Source: DATFRY01 sp035489015
GTDB lineage: Bacteria > Myxococcota_A > Polyangia > Haliangiales > Haliangiaceae
Reading direction: 5' to 3'
DNA length: 64,000 nt
NCBI GenBank assembly: GCA_035489015.1
Contig: DATHKR010000201.1
Span: 1 to 64,000, forward strand
Positions 22,370 through 30,725 of the stretch are shown here, piece by piece. Each line of letters opens with the position of its first letter. The stretch's first letter is position 1. Both the position numbers and the translations under genes were made by a program. Under the pieces are notes generated by a model. The model was not told where the DNA came from. It did not search any database and saw only the letters and a program-made list of their open reading frames with translations.

Positions 22370-23191
22370 ATGTCATTCCGATCTTCGACAGGATCCCGGG
22401 CGAGGCCGGGTCGCCGGCTAGCGCGGCGAAGTAATCAGCTCTCGCTGGACTCGGCTTGCAAGCCGACGGGGCGGGGTGGATGGCGGCCTGGCGCGGGGCG
22501 GCCGCGGGGGCGGAGCAAGGTGGCTCATGGGCGGCGTGAGCGGTTTGCGGGGCGGTTTCCTTTGCATGTCACGCTGCGCGTGGTCGATGGGGTTGGCTCG
22601 CTTCGCCGGCATGGGTCGATGCGAGTCTTTCGGCGGGCCATCCTTGCCGGCGGGCACCGGCCGGACTTCCGGGTCGTGGAGTTCAGCGTGCAGTCCAATC
22701 ACGTACACCTGATCGTCGAGGCGGGCGGGGCGGAGGCGCTTTCTCGCGGGATGCTCGGGCTGGAGGTCCGGCTGGCCCGGCGGCTCAATCGCGCGCTCGA
22801 CCGCCGCGGCAGGTTCTTTGCCGAGCGCTACCACGCTCGCTCGCTCAGGACACCGACCGAGGTCCGGCACGCGATCCGCTACGTGTTGCTCAATCACTCG
22901 CACCATGCCGGGCCGAGCAGGGACCCGTCGGGTCGATCGGCGCGGGCGTCGGGGCTGGATGCTTGTTCGAGCGCGCTCTGGTTCGACGGCTGGCGGATGC
23001 CGTTGCGGATGCACGAGGGCTGGCAGAAGGAGCTCATGGGTCAGCCGAGGCCCACGGCCGCCGCGACGGTCTGGCTGCTCACCACCGGCTGGAAGGCTCG
23101 CGGCCTCCTCGATCGGGATGAGCTTCCGGGCGGGGCTCGACGGAGCTCGCGGACTGATGCTCGGGTCGAGCCGGGACCAGGGAGGCGTTGA
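22370..23191 (+). CDS. RAYT / IS200-like (Y1) transposase-domain protein
   Basis: The protein (about 273 aa) has the Y1-transposase pattern: GRGGWRPGAGRPRG leader, FPLHVTLRVVDG, VEFSVQSNHVHLIVEA with the HUH metal-binding motif (HVH), LARRLNRALDRRGRFFAERYHARSL, and AIRYVLLNHSHH with a candidate nucleophile Tyr. Such single-copy proteins (RAYTs) process REP-like palindromes instead of moving as full insertion sequences. No terminal inverted repeats or target duplication are visible. The start at 22370 is the first ATG in frame; the true start could be later. It lies about 90 bp after the tandem repeat array and contains the palindrome CGGCTTGCAAGCCG at 22452-22465. Confidence 0.75.
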   Translation: MSFRSSTGSRARPGRRLARRSNQLSLDSACKPTGRGGWRPGAGRPRGRSKVAHGRRERFAGRFPLHVTLRVVDGVGSLRRHGSMRVFRRAILAGGHRPDFRVVEFSVQSNHVHLIVEAGGAEALSRGMLGLEVRLARRLNRALDRRGRFFAERYHARSLRTPTEVRHAIRYVLLNHSHHAGPSRDPSGRSARASGLDACSSALWFDGWRMPLRMHEGWQKELMGQPRPTAAATVWLLTTGWKARGLLDRDELPGGARRSSRTDARVEPGPGRR

Positions 23192-23230
23192 GGCGGAGGG
23201 ACTCGCCGACGATGGAGTGGTGGCCGGCGC

Positions 23231-24370
23231 CTATCGACCCGGGACCGACGCGCTCGGCTTCGCGGTCGGATTCGGAGCGGCGGCCGGGGCGGCTGGCGTG
23301 GTGCCCGTCGTGGTCGGCGTGGTGCCCGTCGTGGTCGGCGTGGGCGCGATCGGTGCGACAATGATCGGCGCGATGCCGGGGATCGCGGCCGGCGCGCTAC
23401 CGGGTATCGCAGCCGGCGCGCTGCCGGGTATCGCCGCCGGCGCCGTTCCGAGCACCCCGGCCGGGGCCGCGGTCGCCGCGCCTGTCGGCGTTGCGGCGCT
23501 ATCGGGTGTTGTTCCCGTCGCTGTTTCCGCTGGCGTTGCCTTCGTCGGGGTTCCCTTGGCCGGGGCTCCCTTCTTCGGGGCTTCCTCCGCCGGCTCGGGG
23601 TCTGGCTCTCTCACTACCAGGATGGCCAGGCGGCGGTTTTCGGCGGCGTAGGGGTCGGCCTGGTTTCGCGGCTGGCTGGGGCCGTGGGCCTGGACGGAGA
23701 CGATCTGGCCCCGGGGCATGCCGCTCAGCTCGAGGACCTTTCTGGCGTTGGTGGCTCTCTCGTAGGAGAGGTCCCAGTTGGTCTTGCCGTTCTTCGAGAT
23801 GTAGGGCCGGGCGTCGGTGTGGCCCATGATCCTTATCTTGTTCTGGCGCTGGGCCAGGAGCGGGGCGAGCTTCTCGAGGAAGATGACGAGGCCTGGCTTC
23901 AGCGACGAAGACGCCAGGTCGAAGAGCATGCTCTGGCCGTCTCGGTCGACGGCTTCGATGAGGACGCCTTCCTGGCTGATGCTGATCGAGACCTGGGCGG
24001 CCAGCTTGGCCAGCTCGGGGTCGGTCTTGACCATCTGCTCGATGGCGGTGCCGAGCTCCTTGGCCTGCTCCTCGGCGGCGAGGCTCTCCTTGCGGGTCGA
24101 TGCGACCGCGGTGTTCTCGATGACCGCGGGGCGGGTCTGGGCGGCGCGGGCCATCGCCAGATCACCCTCGGGCAGGATGCCGGTGCGGAAGTACTGCGAG
24201 ATCTCCTTGCGCGAGGCGGCGTCGGTCGACGCCAGCAGCCACATCACCATGAACAGCGCCATCATCGCCGTCACGAAGTCGGCGTAGGCGACCTTCCAGG
24301 CGCCACCGTGATGGGGGTGGCCGCCGCTCTTCTTCTTGATGATGCGGCGGCCCGGCTCGGAGGCGGCCAT
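23231..24370 (-). CDS. motB: flagellar stator protein MotB
   Basis: MotB anchors the stator to peptidoglycan and forms the ion channel with MotA. The 379-aa protein has an N-terminal TM helix with the essential Asp (AYADFVTAMMALFMVMWLL), a plug/linker region, and an OmpA-type peptidoglycan-binding domain at about 135-255 (IRIMGHTDARPY, LSYERATNARKVLELSGM, PYAAENRRLAILV). The last about 120 residues are low-complexity Pro/Ala/Thr with three APAAIPGS repeats and a TPTTTGT repeat, an unusual extension beyond the OmpA fold. It follows motA by 3 bp. Confidence 0.95.
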   Translation of the reverse strand: MAASEPGRRIIKKKSGGHPHHGGAWKVAYADFVTAMMALFMVMWLLASTDAASRKEISQYFRTGILPEGDLAMARAAQTRPAVIENTAVASTRKESLAAEEQAKELGTAIEQMVKTDPELAKLAAQVSISISQEGVLIEAVDRDGQSMLFDLASSSLKPGLVIFLEKLAPLLAQRQNKIRIMGHTDARPYISKNGKTNWDLSYERATNARKVLELSGMPRGQIVSVQAHGPSQPRNQADPYAAENRRLAILVVREPDPEPAEEAPKKGAPAKGTPTKATPAETATGTTPDSAATPTGAATAAPAGVLGTAPAAIPGSAPAAIPGSAPAAIPGIAPIIVAPIAPTPTTTGTTPTTTGTTPAAPAAAPNPTAKPSASVPGR

Positions 24371-24373
24371 GGG

Positions 24374-25231
24374 CTAGCTGCCTCCCTTGAGGGCCTTCAG
24401 CGCCTTGTCCACGTCCGTCGAGCTCGGCCGCTCGTCGGAGAAGATGATCTTGCGGGCGAACTCCACCGCGGTCGGCGGCGACGCGCCGCGCACCGAGGCG
24501 ATGAGGCCGGCCCGGATGCACTGGAGGTAGCGGAGCTGGTGGATCTCCTGGAACTCGGCGTTGTTGGCCAGCGGCTGCATGACGCCGTAGCAGAGCAGGA
24601 TGCCGAGGAAGGTGCCGACCAGGGCGGCGGCCACGTGCAGGCCGATGACCGCCGGCGGCGCGTCCATGTGGCCCATCGTCACGATGATGCCGAGCACGGC
24701 GGCGACGATGCCGATGCCGGGCAGCGAGTCGCCGATCGTCTTCAGGAGGCCGATCGGCAGGTGGCCCTCGTCCTTCAGCGTCTCGAGCTCCGAGTCGAGC
24801 AGCTGGTCGAGGTCGTCGGGCGAGGTCCCGTTCACGACCTGCATCAGCGCGTCGACCAGGAAGTTCTTGGCGTGGTGGCCCTTGAACAGCGACGGGTACT
24901 TCTTGAAGAGGACGCTCTTGTCCGGGTCGCTGACGTGCTGCTCGAGGGCGAGCACGCCCTCGCGTCGCATCAGCACGAAGATCTCGTACTGCAGCTTCAG
25001 GATGTCGAGGTAGTCGCCCTTCTTCGGGATGGCGTCCTTGAAGGCGGCCTTGATCGCGCCGATCGTCCGGCTCCGCATCTTGCCGGGGGTGCATGCCACC
25101 AGCGCACCGATCGCCGCGCCGATGATGACCACGAACTCGGACGGCTGGAGAAGGACCGAGAAGTGCCCCCCGGCCATCGCGAACCCGCCGCTGACCGCGC
25201 CAAGGACGAGCAGAATTCCTACGAGTGCCAT
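24374..25231 (-). CDS. motA: flagellar stator protein MotA
   Basis: MotA is the torque-generating stator subunit with four TM helices. The 285-aa protein shows the family order: TM1 (ALVGILLVLGAVSGGFAMAG), TM2 (EFVVIIGAAIGALVACTP), a cytosolic region with charged residues (RREGVLALEQHVSDPDKS), and TM3-4 (IGIVAAVLGIIVTMGHMD and GLHVAAALVGTFLGILLCYG). A sigma-28-like promoter at 25242-25268 ends 10 bp before the ATG. There is no Shine-Dalgarno before the ATG, so a leaderless message is possible. It is upstream of motB. Confidence 0.95.
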   Translation of the reverse strand: MALVGILLVLGAVSGGFAMAGGHFSVLLQPSEFVVIIGAAIGALVACTPGKMRSRTIGAIKAAFKDAIPKKGDYLDILKLQYEIFVLMRREGVLALEQHVSDPDKSVLFKKYPSLFKGHHAKNFLVDALMQVVNGTSPDDLDQLLDSELETLKDEGHLPIGLLKTIGDSLPGIGIVAAVLGIIVTMGHMDAPPAVIGLHVAAALVGTFLGILLCYGVMQPLANNAEFQEIHQLRYLQCIRAGLIASVRGASPPTAVEFARKIIFSDERPSSTDVDKALKALKGGS

Positions 25232-25241
25232 GCGAGGGAAT

Positions 25242-25268
25242 GGATCGGACGGTGGCCGATGAGGTTGA
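25242..25268 (-). promoter_or_regulatory. candidate sigma-28 promoter of motAB
   Basis: On the minus strand the -35-like TCAACCTC is followed by exactly 11 bases and the -10-like TCCGATCC. Enteric FliA promoters read TAAAGTTT-N11-GCCGATAA. It lies in the fliL-motA gap. Two other sites in the window share TCAA and CCGAT with identical spacing. Confidence 0.65.
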
Positions 25269-25304
25269 GGTGCGCGGATTGGACCGGGTAGGGGGGCGAG
25301 TGGG

Positions 25305-25805
25305 TCACTGCACCATGAACTCGACGAAGAACAGCCGGCGGACCTTGCCGCCGCCGAGCTGCGCGTCGATCCGCTTGACCACCTCCTGCTGGATCTTGGT
25401 CTTGCCCGCCTCGCCCTGTGTGTCGGTCACCGACAGACTGGACAGGTAGCGCAGCACCTCGTCGCGCACCGGGCGCTTCAGCTTCTCCAGCTCCTTGCCG
25501 GCGGGGGCGTCGGCGACCTCCAGCTCGAAGGTCGCCTTGAGGTAGCGCATGGCGTCCGGCTCGTTCAGGTTCACGACGAACGGATCGAGCGCGATCACCG
25601 GCCCGGGCTCGATCTTCTTCTCGGCCGCGGGCGTCTCGTGCTCGGCCTTGGCCGGCGCGTGAGCGGCCTCGGCCTGCTGCATGCCCTGGAAGGTGTTGAA
25701 GCCGGTCGCGCCCAGGTTCCCCAGCAACAGGATGAGGACGATCTTCGAGGTCTTCGGTCCGGGGACCTTCGCCGGCTTGGGCTGCTCTTCCGCCTGATCG
25801 CTCAT
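25305..25805 (-). CDS. fliL: flagellar basal body-associated protein FliL
   Basis: FliL surrounds the stator and supports torque. The 166-aa protein has a cytosolic N-terminus, a TM helix (KIVLILLLGNLGATGF, about 20-36), a charged linker, and a FliL domain: PFVVNLNEPDAMRYLKATFELEV, RDEVLRYLSSLSV, and RRLFFVEFMVQ at the end. Length and C-terminal FxEFxVQ are typical. It is followed after 73 bp by motA and preceded by the MinD-like gene, in the order MinD-like, fliL, motA, motB. Confidence 0.93.
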   Translation of the reverse strand: MSDQAEEQPKPAKVPGPKTSKIVLILLLGNLGATGFNTFQGMQQAEAAHAPAKAEHETPAAEKKIEPGPVIALDPFVVNLNEPDAMRYLKATFELEVADAPAGKELEKLKRPVRDEVLRYLSSLSVTDTQGEAGKTKIQQEVVKRIDAQLGGGKVRRLFFVEFMVQ

Positions 25806-25824
25806 CTATCGTCCTCTCCGTCGG

Positions 25825-26790
25825 TCAGAGCGCGGCGGCGGTGGCCGACGAGCTGTCGGGCGCGCGCCGCTGGTCCGGCAGCGCCTGGGCGAGGAGGCGT
25901 TCGGCCACGCGCCGGATCTCGGCGCTGGCCGGGCAGTGGGGATCGAGCAGGAGCACCGGCCTGCGCCGGGTGATCGAGTCGTGGATGCGGCGGCTGGCCG
26001 GTACCAGGCCGGCCACCGACGCGTCGAGCCCGAGGTAGTCGCGGATCATCCGCCCGATCGACGGCGGGACCCGCTTGTCGCTCTCCTCGAACAGGAGGTT
26101 GCCGACGAGGCGCACGGATACCCGCGCGGCCAGGGTGCGGACCAGCTCCGCGAACACCGCGTCCTGCCCGCGCAGCCACTCCACCAGTGTCACCACCGCC
26201 GGCGGTCGCGCCTCGCGCCAGCCCTGCTCGATCAACGCGCGCCGCTGGCTGGTGTCGGCGGCGCGGGCCAGGAGCCGCTGGACCGACGCCTTGAGGAAGC
26301 CGTAGGCGTTCTGGATCGACGTCACCTGACCGGTCAGGACCAGGACGTGGAGGTCGGCCATCGCGAACAGGTCGAGCGCGGTCAGCGCGGCGCCGGCCCC
26401 GATGTCGAGGATGACCACGTCCGCCTCGATGCGGCTCACGTGATCGATGAGCCGGTCCTTGCGGCTCGCGCTCACCTGGGGCACGCCGAGCGCGCCGTCG
26501 GACGGGTAGAGGACGAGGTTGGGATGGCCGCTGTCGACCGCCACCTGGCGGAGCTCGAGCGACTCGTCGCGCAGGAAGCCGACCAGACCGGGCCCCGGGC
26601 GGGCGATCCCGAGCAGGGTGTGCTGGTTGCCCATGCCGATGTCGGCGTCGACCAGCGCGACGCGCCGGCCCGACCCGGCCATCGCGATGGCCAGGTTGGC
26701 CGAGAGCACGCTCTTGCCCACGCCGCCCTTGCCGCCGGCCACGGCGATGATTCGCGTCGCGGCGCGGCTCTGCTCTCGCGGGGCTTGCAC
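25825..26790 (-). CDS. MinD/FlhG-like ATPase, second copy
   Basis: The 321-aa protein is a P-loop ATPase of the MinD/ParA group with a deviant Walker A GGKGGVGKS, switch I/Walker A' VDADIGMGNQHTLLG, Walker B VVILDIGAG, and VLTGQVTSIQNAYGFLK. It is distinct from FlhG at 49850. The start is GTG at 26790, chosen because longer starts run into the divergent maf gene at 26885. Its place beside fliL and motAB suggests control of flagellar number, stator or glycosylation position. No amphipathic C-terminal membrane helix is obvious. Confidence 0.8.
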   Translation of the reverse strand: MQAPREQSRAATRIIAVAGGKGGVGKSVLSANLAIAMAGSGRRVALVDADIGMGNQHTLLGIARPGPGLVGFLRDESLELRQVAVDSGHPNLVLYPSDGALGVPQVSASRKDRLIDHVSRIEADVVILDIGAGAALTALDLFAMADLHVLVLTGQVTSIQNAYGFLKASVQRLLARAADTSQRRALIEQGWREARPPAVVTLVEWLRGQDAVFAELVRTLAARVSVRLVGNLLFEESDKRVPPSIGRMIRDYLGLDASVAGLVPASRRIHDSITRRRPVLLLDPHCPASAEIRRVAERLLAQALPDQRRAPDSSSATAAAL

Positions 26791-26849
26791 ACCGGTAGCA
26801 TCGGCCGGGAATGGCCGGGCTGTAGATGAGCTGTCCGTCGGAAGGCGGC

Positions 26850-26876
26850 TCAAGCCGGGCCCTCGGCGGCCGATGT
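26850..26876 (+). promoter_or_regulatory. candidate sigma-28 promoter of maf
   Basis: TCAAGCCG, 11 bases, then GCCGATGT matches the FliA pattern with exact spacing. The -10 ends 8 bp before the GTG at 26885, so either the transcript is nearly leaderless or translation starts at a later in-frame codon such as GTG 26918. Confidence 0.6.
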
Positions 26877-26884
26877 AGCGTGTC

Positions 26885-28870
26885 GTGACCACCTCGCCCA
26901 CATCTCTCGCGGCCACCGTGCAGTTCGCCAAGGTCGAGCAATCCCTCGCCGAGCTGGCCGAGCTGGGCCGCGTGATGATCGAGGCCATCGAGGCGGACGA
27001 CGACGCGCGGCTGGTCGCCGCGATGCAGCTGGCGCGCGGGCTGCGCGCCGGGATCGGCCGGTTCGGCGGCCTTCAGGACGACGGCATGACCCGCTCGCGC
27101 GGGGCGGTCGAGCGCCTGCGTGGGCTGGTGGCAGCCGCGCAGGTGACCGAGAAGATCGCCGACCGCTGGCTGGCGCGCCCGCTGCCGCCCGACCGCGAGC
27201 TGCTCGGTCGACCGGGCGGAGACGTCTTCCTGGCCGACGCGATGCTGCCGGCGGTGTGGGACTTCGAACGCGACCTGGTCGTGCTGGTCGGCCCGGGGGT
27301 GAGCCCGCTGGCAAGCGCCCTCGAGCGGCTGGGTCAGCAGCGCATCATCTGGTTCACCGACGACGCCGACCCGGACGGCGACGACGCGCCCGCCGCGCTG
27401 CGGGCCGAGGATCTCGACGAGGTCAGCGCCGCGGTGCGCGGGTTCGGGGTCGAGGCCCCCGAGCGCCTGGTCGTGCGCGCGGTCTACCCGGCCGGGGCAG
27501 CGCGCTGCGTCGAGGTCGCCCAGGCGATCAGGTTGACGATCAGCGACACCCGCATCCAGCGCAACACGATCGCGACGTTCAACCGGACCTGGCTGGAGCA
27601 GGGCCTCGTCAATTTGCCCGCGCTGTGCGACTGGCCGTCGGTGGCGGCGCTGGACGGCGAGCTGGCCGGCGTGCCGCTCGTCATCGTGGCGCCGGGCCCG
27701 TCGCTGGCCCGCAACATCCACCGGCTCGCCGAGCTGAAGGGCAAGGCGGTGATCCTGGCGGTGAGCCACGCGCTGACCCCGCTCACCCGCGCCGGCATCA
27801 CGCCCGACTTCGTGCTCGCCGTCGATCCGCAGGATCTGCGGTACCACTACGCCGGCACGCCGCTCGACGGCGTGGCCGCGGTCATCAACGCGGCCACGGT
27901 TCACCCGCAGCTGTTCGAGCTGGGGGCGCCGGCCTACCTCACGCTGTCGTCGAACGGCGTGCTCGACGACTGGCTCTACGATCTGATCGGCGATCGCGCG
28001 GTGGTCCCGGGCGGCGGCTCGGTCGCCACCACCGCCTTCTCGCTGGCCCTGCGCTGGCGCTGCGATCCGATCGCGGTGGTCGGCCTCGATCTGTCGTTCC
28101 CGGGCGGCAAGTACTACATCGGCACCAGCTGCGACGGCGAGGCGCGCGCGGTGGTCTCGGGCGATGGACGGACGGTGTCGGTGCAGGGCTGGAGCGCCGA
28201 CTTCCATCGGATGAAGGAGACCAGCAGCTCGGCGCTGCGCAGCGAGCGCGCGGTCGAGCTTCCCGGATGGGACGGGCAGCCGGTGCCGAGCTCGTTCATG
28301 TTCACCCTGTTCCACCGGTGGTTCGAGGAGCGAGTGCGGCGCATGGCCGGCCGGTTCGCGCTCTACAACTGCACCGAGGGTGGGGCGCGCATCGAGGGGA
28401 TGAGCCACGTCCCGCTGGCCGACTTCGCGGCCCGCGTCGCGGGCGCCTCGGTCGACCCGGGCAAGGCGGTCAAGCGCGCGGTCGCCCGGCTCGGCGCCGC
28501 CGAGCGCCGCGCCGGTGTCACCGACCGCCTGGCCGGGTTGACCGCCTCGCTGCGCCGCTGCCGCGAGCTGGCCCGACGCTGCCGCCGCACCGCCGAGCGC
28601 AACTCGACCGCGGATTCGGCCGCGCTGGGTCGCGCCGAGCGCGAGCTGGTCCGCGCGCTCGGCTCGCTGGAGCTGCTGTCGATGCTGGCGCAGGCCGAGA
28701 TCGGCGAGGCGCTGGTCGCCGCGCGCGACGTCTCGACCGCCGAGGAGGCGATCGCCCGGTCGATCCGCCTGTTCGAGGAGGTCGACGGCGCGGCCGCCTG
28801 GCTGGCCCCGCGGGTGGCCGAGGCCGAGCGCGCGCTGGGCGGCGGCCGAGCTGGCGGTCGCGCCGCGTAG
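26885..28870 (+). CDS. Maf/DUF115 flagellin glycosyltransferase
   Basis: Motility accessory factors (DUF115) transfer nonulosonic acids such as pseudaminic acid onto flagellin. The 661-aa protein contains the core LVIVAPGPSLARNIHRLAEL, VILAVSHALTPL, ITPDFVLAVDPQ, GGGSVATTAFSLALRWRCDPIAVVGLDL and LYNCTEGGARIEG. These are recognisable Maf motifs. The N-terminal about 200 residues are a helical bundle and a DDA-rich domain that I cannot name. Starts at GTG 26885 with no Shine-Dalgarno. It is divergent from the MinD-like gene and points toward the pseudaminic acid operon at 28895-31827. Confidence 0.88.
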   Translation: MTTSPTSLAATVQFAKVEQSLAELAELGRVMIEAIEADDDARLVAAMQLARGLRAGIGRFGGLQDDGMTRSRGAVERLRGLVAAAQVTEKIADRWLARPLPPDRELLGRPGGDVFLADAMLPAVWDFERDLVVLVGPGVSPLASALERLGQQRIIWFTDDADPDGDDAPAALRAEDLDEVSAAVRGFGVEAPERLVVRAVYPAGAARCVEVAQAIRLTISDTRIQRNTIATFNRTWLEQGLVNLPALCDWPSVAALDGELAGVPLVIVAPGPSLARNIHRLAELKGKAVILAVSHALTPLTRAGITPDFVLAVDPQDLRYHYAGTPLDGVAAVINAATVHPQLFELGAPAYLTLSSNGVLDDWLYDLIGDRAVVPGGGSVATTAFSLALRWRCDPIAVVGLDLSFPGGKYYIGTSCDGEARAVVSGDGRTVSVQGWSADFHRMKETSSSALRSERAVELPGWDGQPVPSSFMFTLFHRWFEERVRRMAGRFALYNCTEGGARIEGMSHVPLADFAARVAGASVDPGKAVKRAVARLGAAERRAGVTDRLAGLTASLRRCRELARRCRRTAERNSTADSAALGRAERELVRALGSLELLSMLAQAEIGEALVAARDVSTAEEAIARSIRLFEEVDGAAAWLAPRVAEAERALGGGRAGGRAA

Positions 28871-28894
28871 CCGTCCGGCGCGATCGTCGGAGCG

Positions 28895-29620
28895 CTAGGC
28901 CGTCTTCTGTTCGACGTGCGCGTTGATGAGGCCGAGCGCCGGGTTGGCGCGGACGTGGGCCAGGATCGCGCGGTAGGGGACCTCGCGGTGGGCCAGGTCG
29001 AGGTCGCGGTACAGCCGCTCGACCAGGCTCCAGTCGTCCTCGGTGTCCACCGTCCAGCGCAGGTCGGAGCCGTCCACGTCGTCCTCGATCGAGAGCCGGG
29101 TGAACTGGCCCGGGCGGCGGTGCACCAGCCAGGTGACGTGCTCGCGGGCCGCGCCTGGCATCGCGACGGCGTCGAGCCACTCGAGCGTGGCGCGGGTCAG
29201 CGCCTCGGCGTCGAGCCCGCGCGGGTAGGTCCGCCGCATCGTGTTCGAGGCGTAGTCGCAGCCGGTGGCGGCGCGCCCGTCGACGATCCGGTCGACCACG
29301 CCGACGTCGATGAGCGGGCAGTCGGCGGTGATCCGCACGATCACGTCGGCCTCGAGCTGGCGTGCGGCGCCGAGGTAGCGGCCAAGCACGTCCTCCTCCG
29401 AGCCGCGGAAGCAGAACAGCCCCAGCCGGGCCGCCTCGAGCTCGACCAGGTCGTCGGCTGGCGCGGTGGTGGTCGCCACCGCGACTCGATCGACCCGCGC
29501 GCTCGCGCCCAGGCGCCGGGCGATGTGCGCGATGAGCGACGATCCGGCCAGCGGGCGCAGCACCTTGCCGGGCAGGCGGGTCGAGCCCATGCGGGCCTGG
29601 ATGATGGCGGCGACCCGCAT
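28895..29620 (-). CDS. pseF: SpsF/PseF-type cytidylyltransferase
   Basis: The 241-aa protein starts RVAAIIQARMGSTRLPGKVL, the nucleotide-binding signature of the CMP-sugar synthetase (CTP_transf_3/SpsF) family, followed by VIVRITADCPLID with the metal-binding Asp. In the pseudaminic pathway this enzyme (PseF) makes CMP-pseudaminic acid. I use pseF because the other five pathway genes are present, but SpsF-like proteins of other specificity look similar. It is the last gene of the operon pseI - pseH - methylase - pseF. Confidence 0.75.
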   Translation of the reverse strand: MRVAAIIQARMGSTRLPGKVLRPLAGSSLIAHIARRLGASARVDRVAVATTTAPADDLVELEAARLGLFCFRGSEEDVLGRYLGAARQLEADVIVRITADCPLIDVGVVDRIVDGRAATGCDYASNTMRRTYPRGLDAEALTRATLEWLDAVAMPGAAREHVTWLVHRRPGQFTRLSIEDDVDGSDLRWTVDTEDDWSLVERLYRDLDLAHREVPYRAILAHVRANPALGLINAHVEQKTA

Positions 29621-29628
29621 CGGTCCGC

Positions 29629-30237
29629 TCACGCCTTCTCGAACAGGCACCAGCTGCAGTCGTCGTAGTCGCGGGCGGCGCCCCACAGCCCGCCGCGCAC
29701 CGGACGGAGGTGGGGCGCGGCGCGCAGCCAGGTGGCCCGGTGGTCGCGCTTCCACAGCGCGCCGCCGCGCCCGTGGTAGGGAACCTCCACCTCGCTGGCG
29801 TGGTCGTACTCGATGTAGAGGACGAAGCGCCGGCTGACCCGCTCGATCTCGGCCAGCGCGCGCGGCAGGTCGCGCGGGTGGATGTGGATGAGCACCCCGC
29901 TGGTGAAGACCAGGTCGAAGGCGCCGTCCTTGAACGGCAGGTCGAACGCGTCTCCCTCGAGGATGGCGAACTGGTCGCCGCGCCGCCGGCCGCGCCGGAC
30001 CACGTCCGCCTGCGGCTCGATCCCGACCAGGCGATAGGGGCCGAGCCGGGACAGGTAGGTCAGGTTCCAGCCGACGTTGCAGCCGACCTCGAGCACGCTG
30101 TCGATCGGCAGGCCGGTCAGCATCTCCTGCCAGGCGCCCTGGCGCCCGGGCAGCTCGCGGTCGTTTCGCTCGGTGTAGTCGCGCCCGAAGCCGGACGTCC
30201 AGAGCGCCAGCTGCTCGGTCGCGGCGGAGCTGGTCAT
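29629..30237 (-). CDS. pseudaminic acid-associated SAM methyltransferase
   Basis: The 202-aa protein shows a class I SAM fold: DSVLEVGCNVGWNLTYLSRL (motif I), VGIEPQ, GDAFDLPFKDGAFDLVFTSGVLIHIHP (motifs II-III). Its size and the N-terminal EQLALWTSGFGRDYTERN match the methylase family found in pseudaminic acid clusters. It may add a methyl group to the sugar or the intermediate. ATG at 30237 overlaps the pseH stop by 4 bp, indicating translational coupling. Confidence 0.85.
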   Translation of the reverse strand: MTSSAATEQLALWTSGFGRDYTERNDRELPGRQGAWQEMLTGLPIDSVLEVGCNVGWNLTYLSRLGPYRLVGIEPQADVVRRGRRRGDQFAILEGDAFDLPFKDGAFDLVFTSGVLIHIHPRDLPRALAEIERVSRRFVLYIEYDHASEVEVPYHGRGGALWKRDHRATWLRAAPHLRPVRGGLWGAARDYDDCSWCLFEKA

Positions 30238-30725
30238 TGCGGGTCTCCTCCCGGGTGATGGCGGTAGCGGCGAAACCAGCGCCGGCCGATCGGCCGACGT
30301 CCGGCCACGATGAAGCCGGCCGCCTCGAAGACCCTGATGCTGGCCCGGTTGCTCTCGGCCACCCAGGCCTCGAGCGGCAGGCCCGGCCAGCGCGCCGCCG
30401 CCTCCGCGGTCGCCGCGCGCACCGCCGCGCCGCCGACCCCGCGGCCGCGCTCGGCCGGGTCGATCGCGACCGACAGCTCGGCGGCGCCACCCGCCCACTC
30501 GAGCCGCACCACCCCGACCGCGCGGCCGGCCTCGACCTCGACCATGTCGAGCAAGGTGGCCGGATCGGTCAGGCGCAGGTTGAACCAGTGCACGTGGTCG
30601 CGGAGCGGGATCGGATCGGTCGAACGCGACGCCTCGCGCGCGCTGGACTCGTTGTTGATCTGCCACACGCGCTCGCAGTCGCTCGGCCGCGCCGCGCGAA
30701 GCCGGACCTGGACCGGATCAGGCAC
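30234..30725 (-). CDS. pseH: GNAT N-acetyltransferase PseH-like
   Basis: PseH acetylates the 4-amino group of the UDP-sugar intermediate. The 163-aa protein shows a GNAT fold: VRLRAARPSDCERVWQINN at the start, AELSVAIDPAERGRGVGGAAV with the acetyl-CoA loop (RGRGVGG), and AWVAESNRASIRVFEAAGF, the typical PseH-like C-terminal part. It overlaps pseI by 8 bp and the methylase by 4 bp. Assignment rests on fold plus position between pseI and pseF. Confidence 0.8.
   Translation of the reverse strand: MPDPVQVRLRAARPSDCERVWQINNESSAREASRSTDPIPLRDHVHWFNLRLTDPATLLDMVEVEAGRAVGVVRLEWAGGAAELSVAIDPAERGRGVGGAAVRAATAEAAARWPGLPLEAWVAESNRASIRVFEAAGFIVAGRRPIGRRWFRRYRHHPGGDPQ

Noticed and set aside
22370..23191. 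Complete insertion sequence
   Set aside because: No terminal inverted repeats, no tnpB and no target duplication; the protein fits a RAYT-like domesticated transposase.
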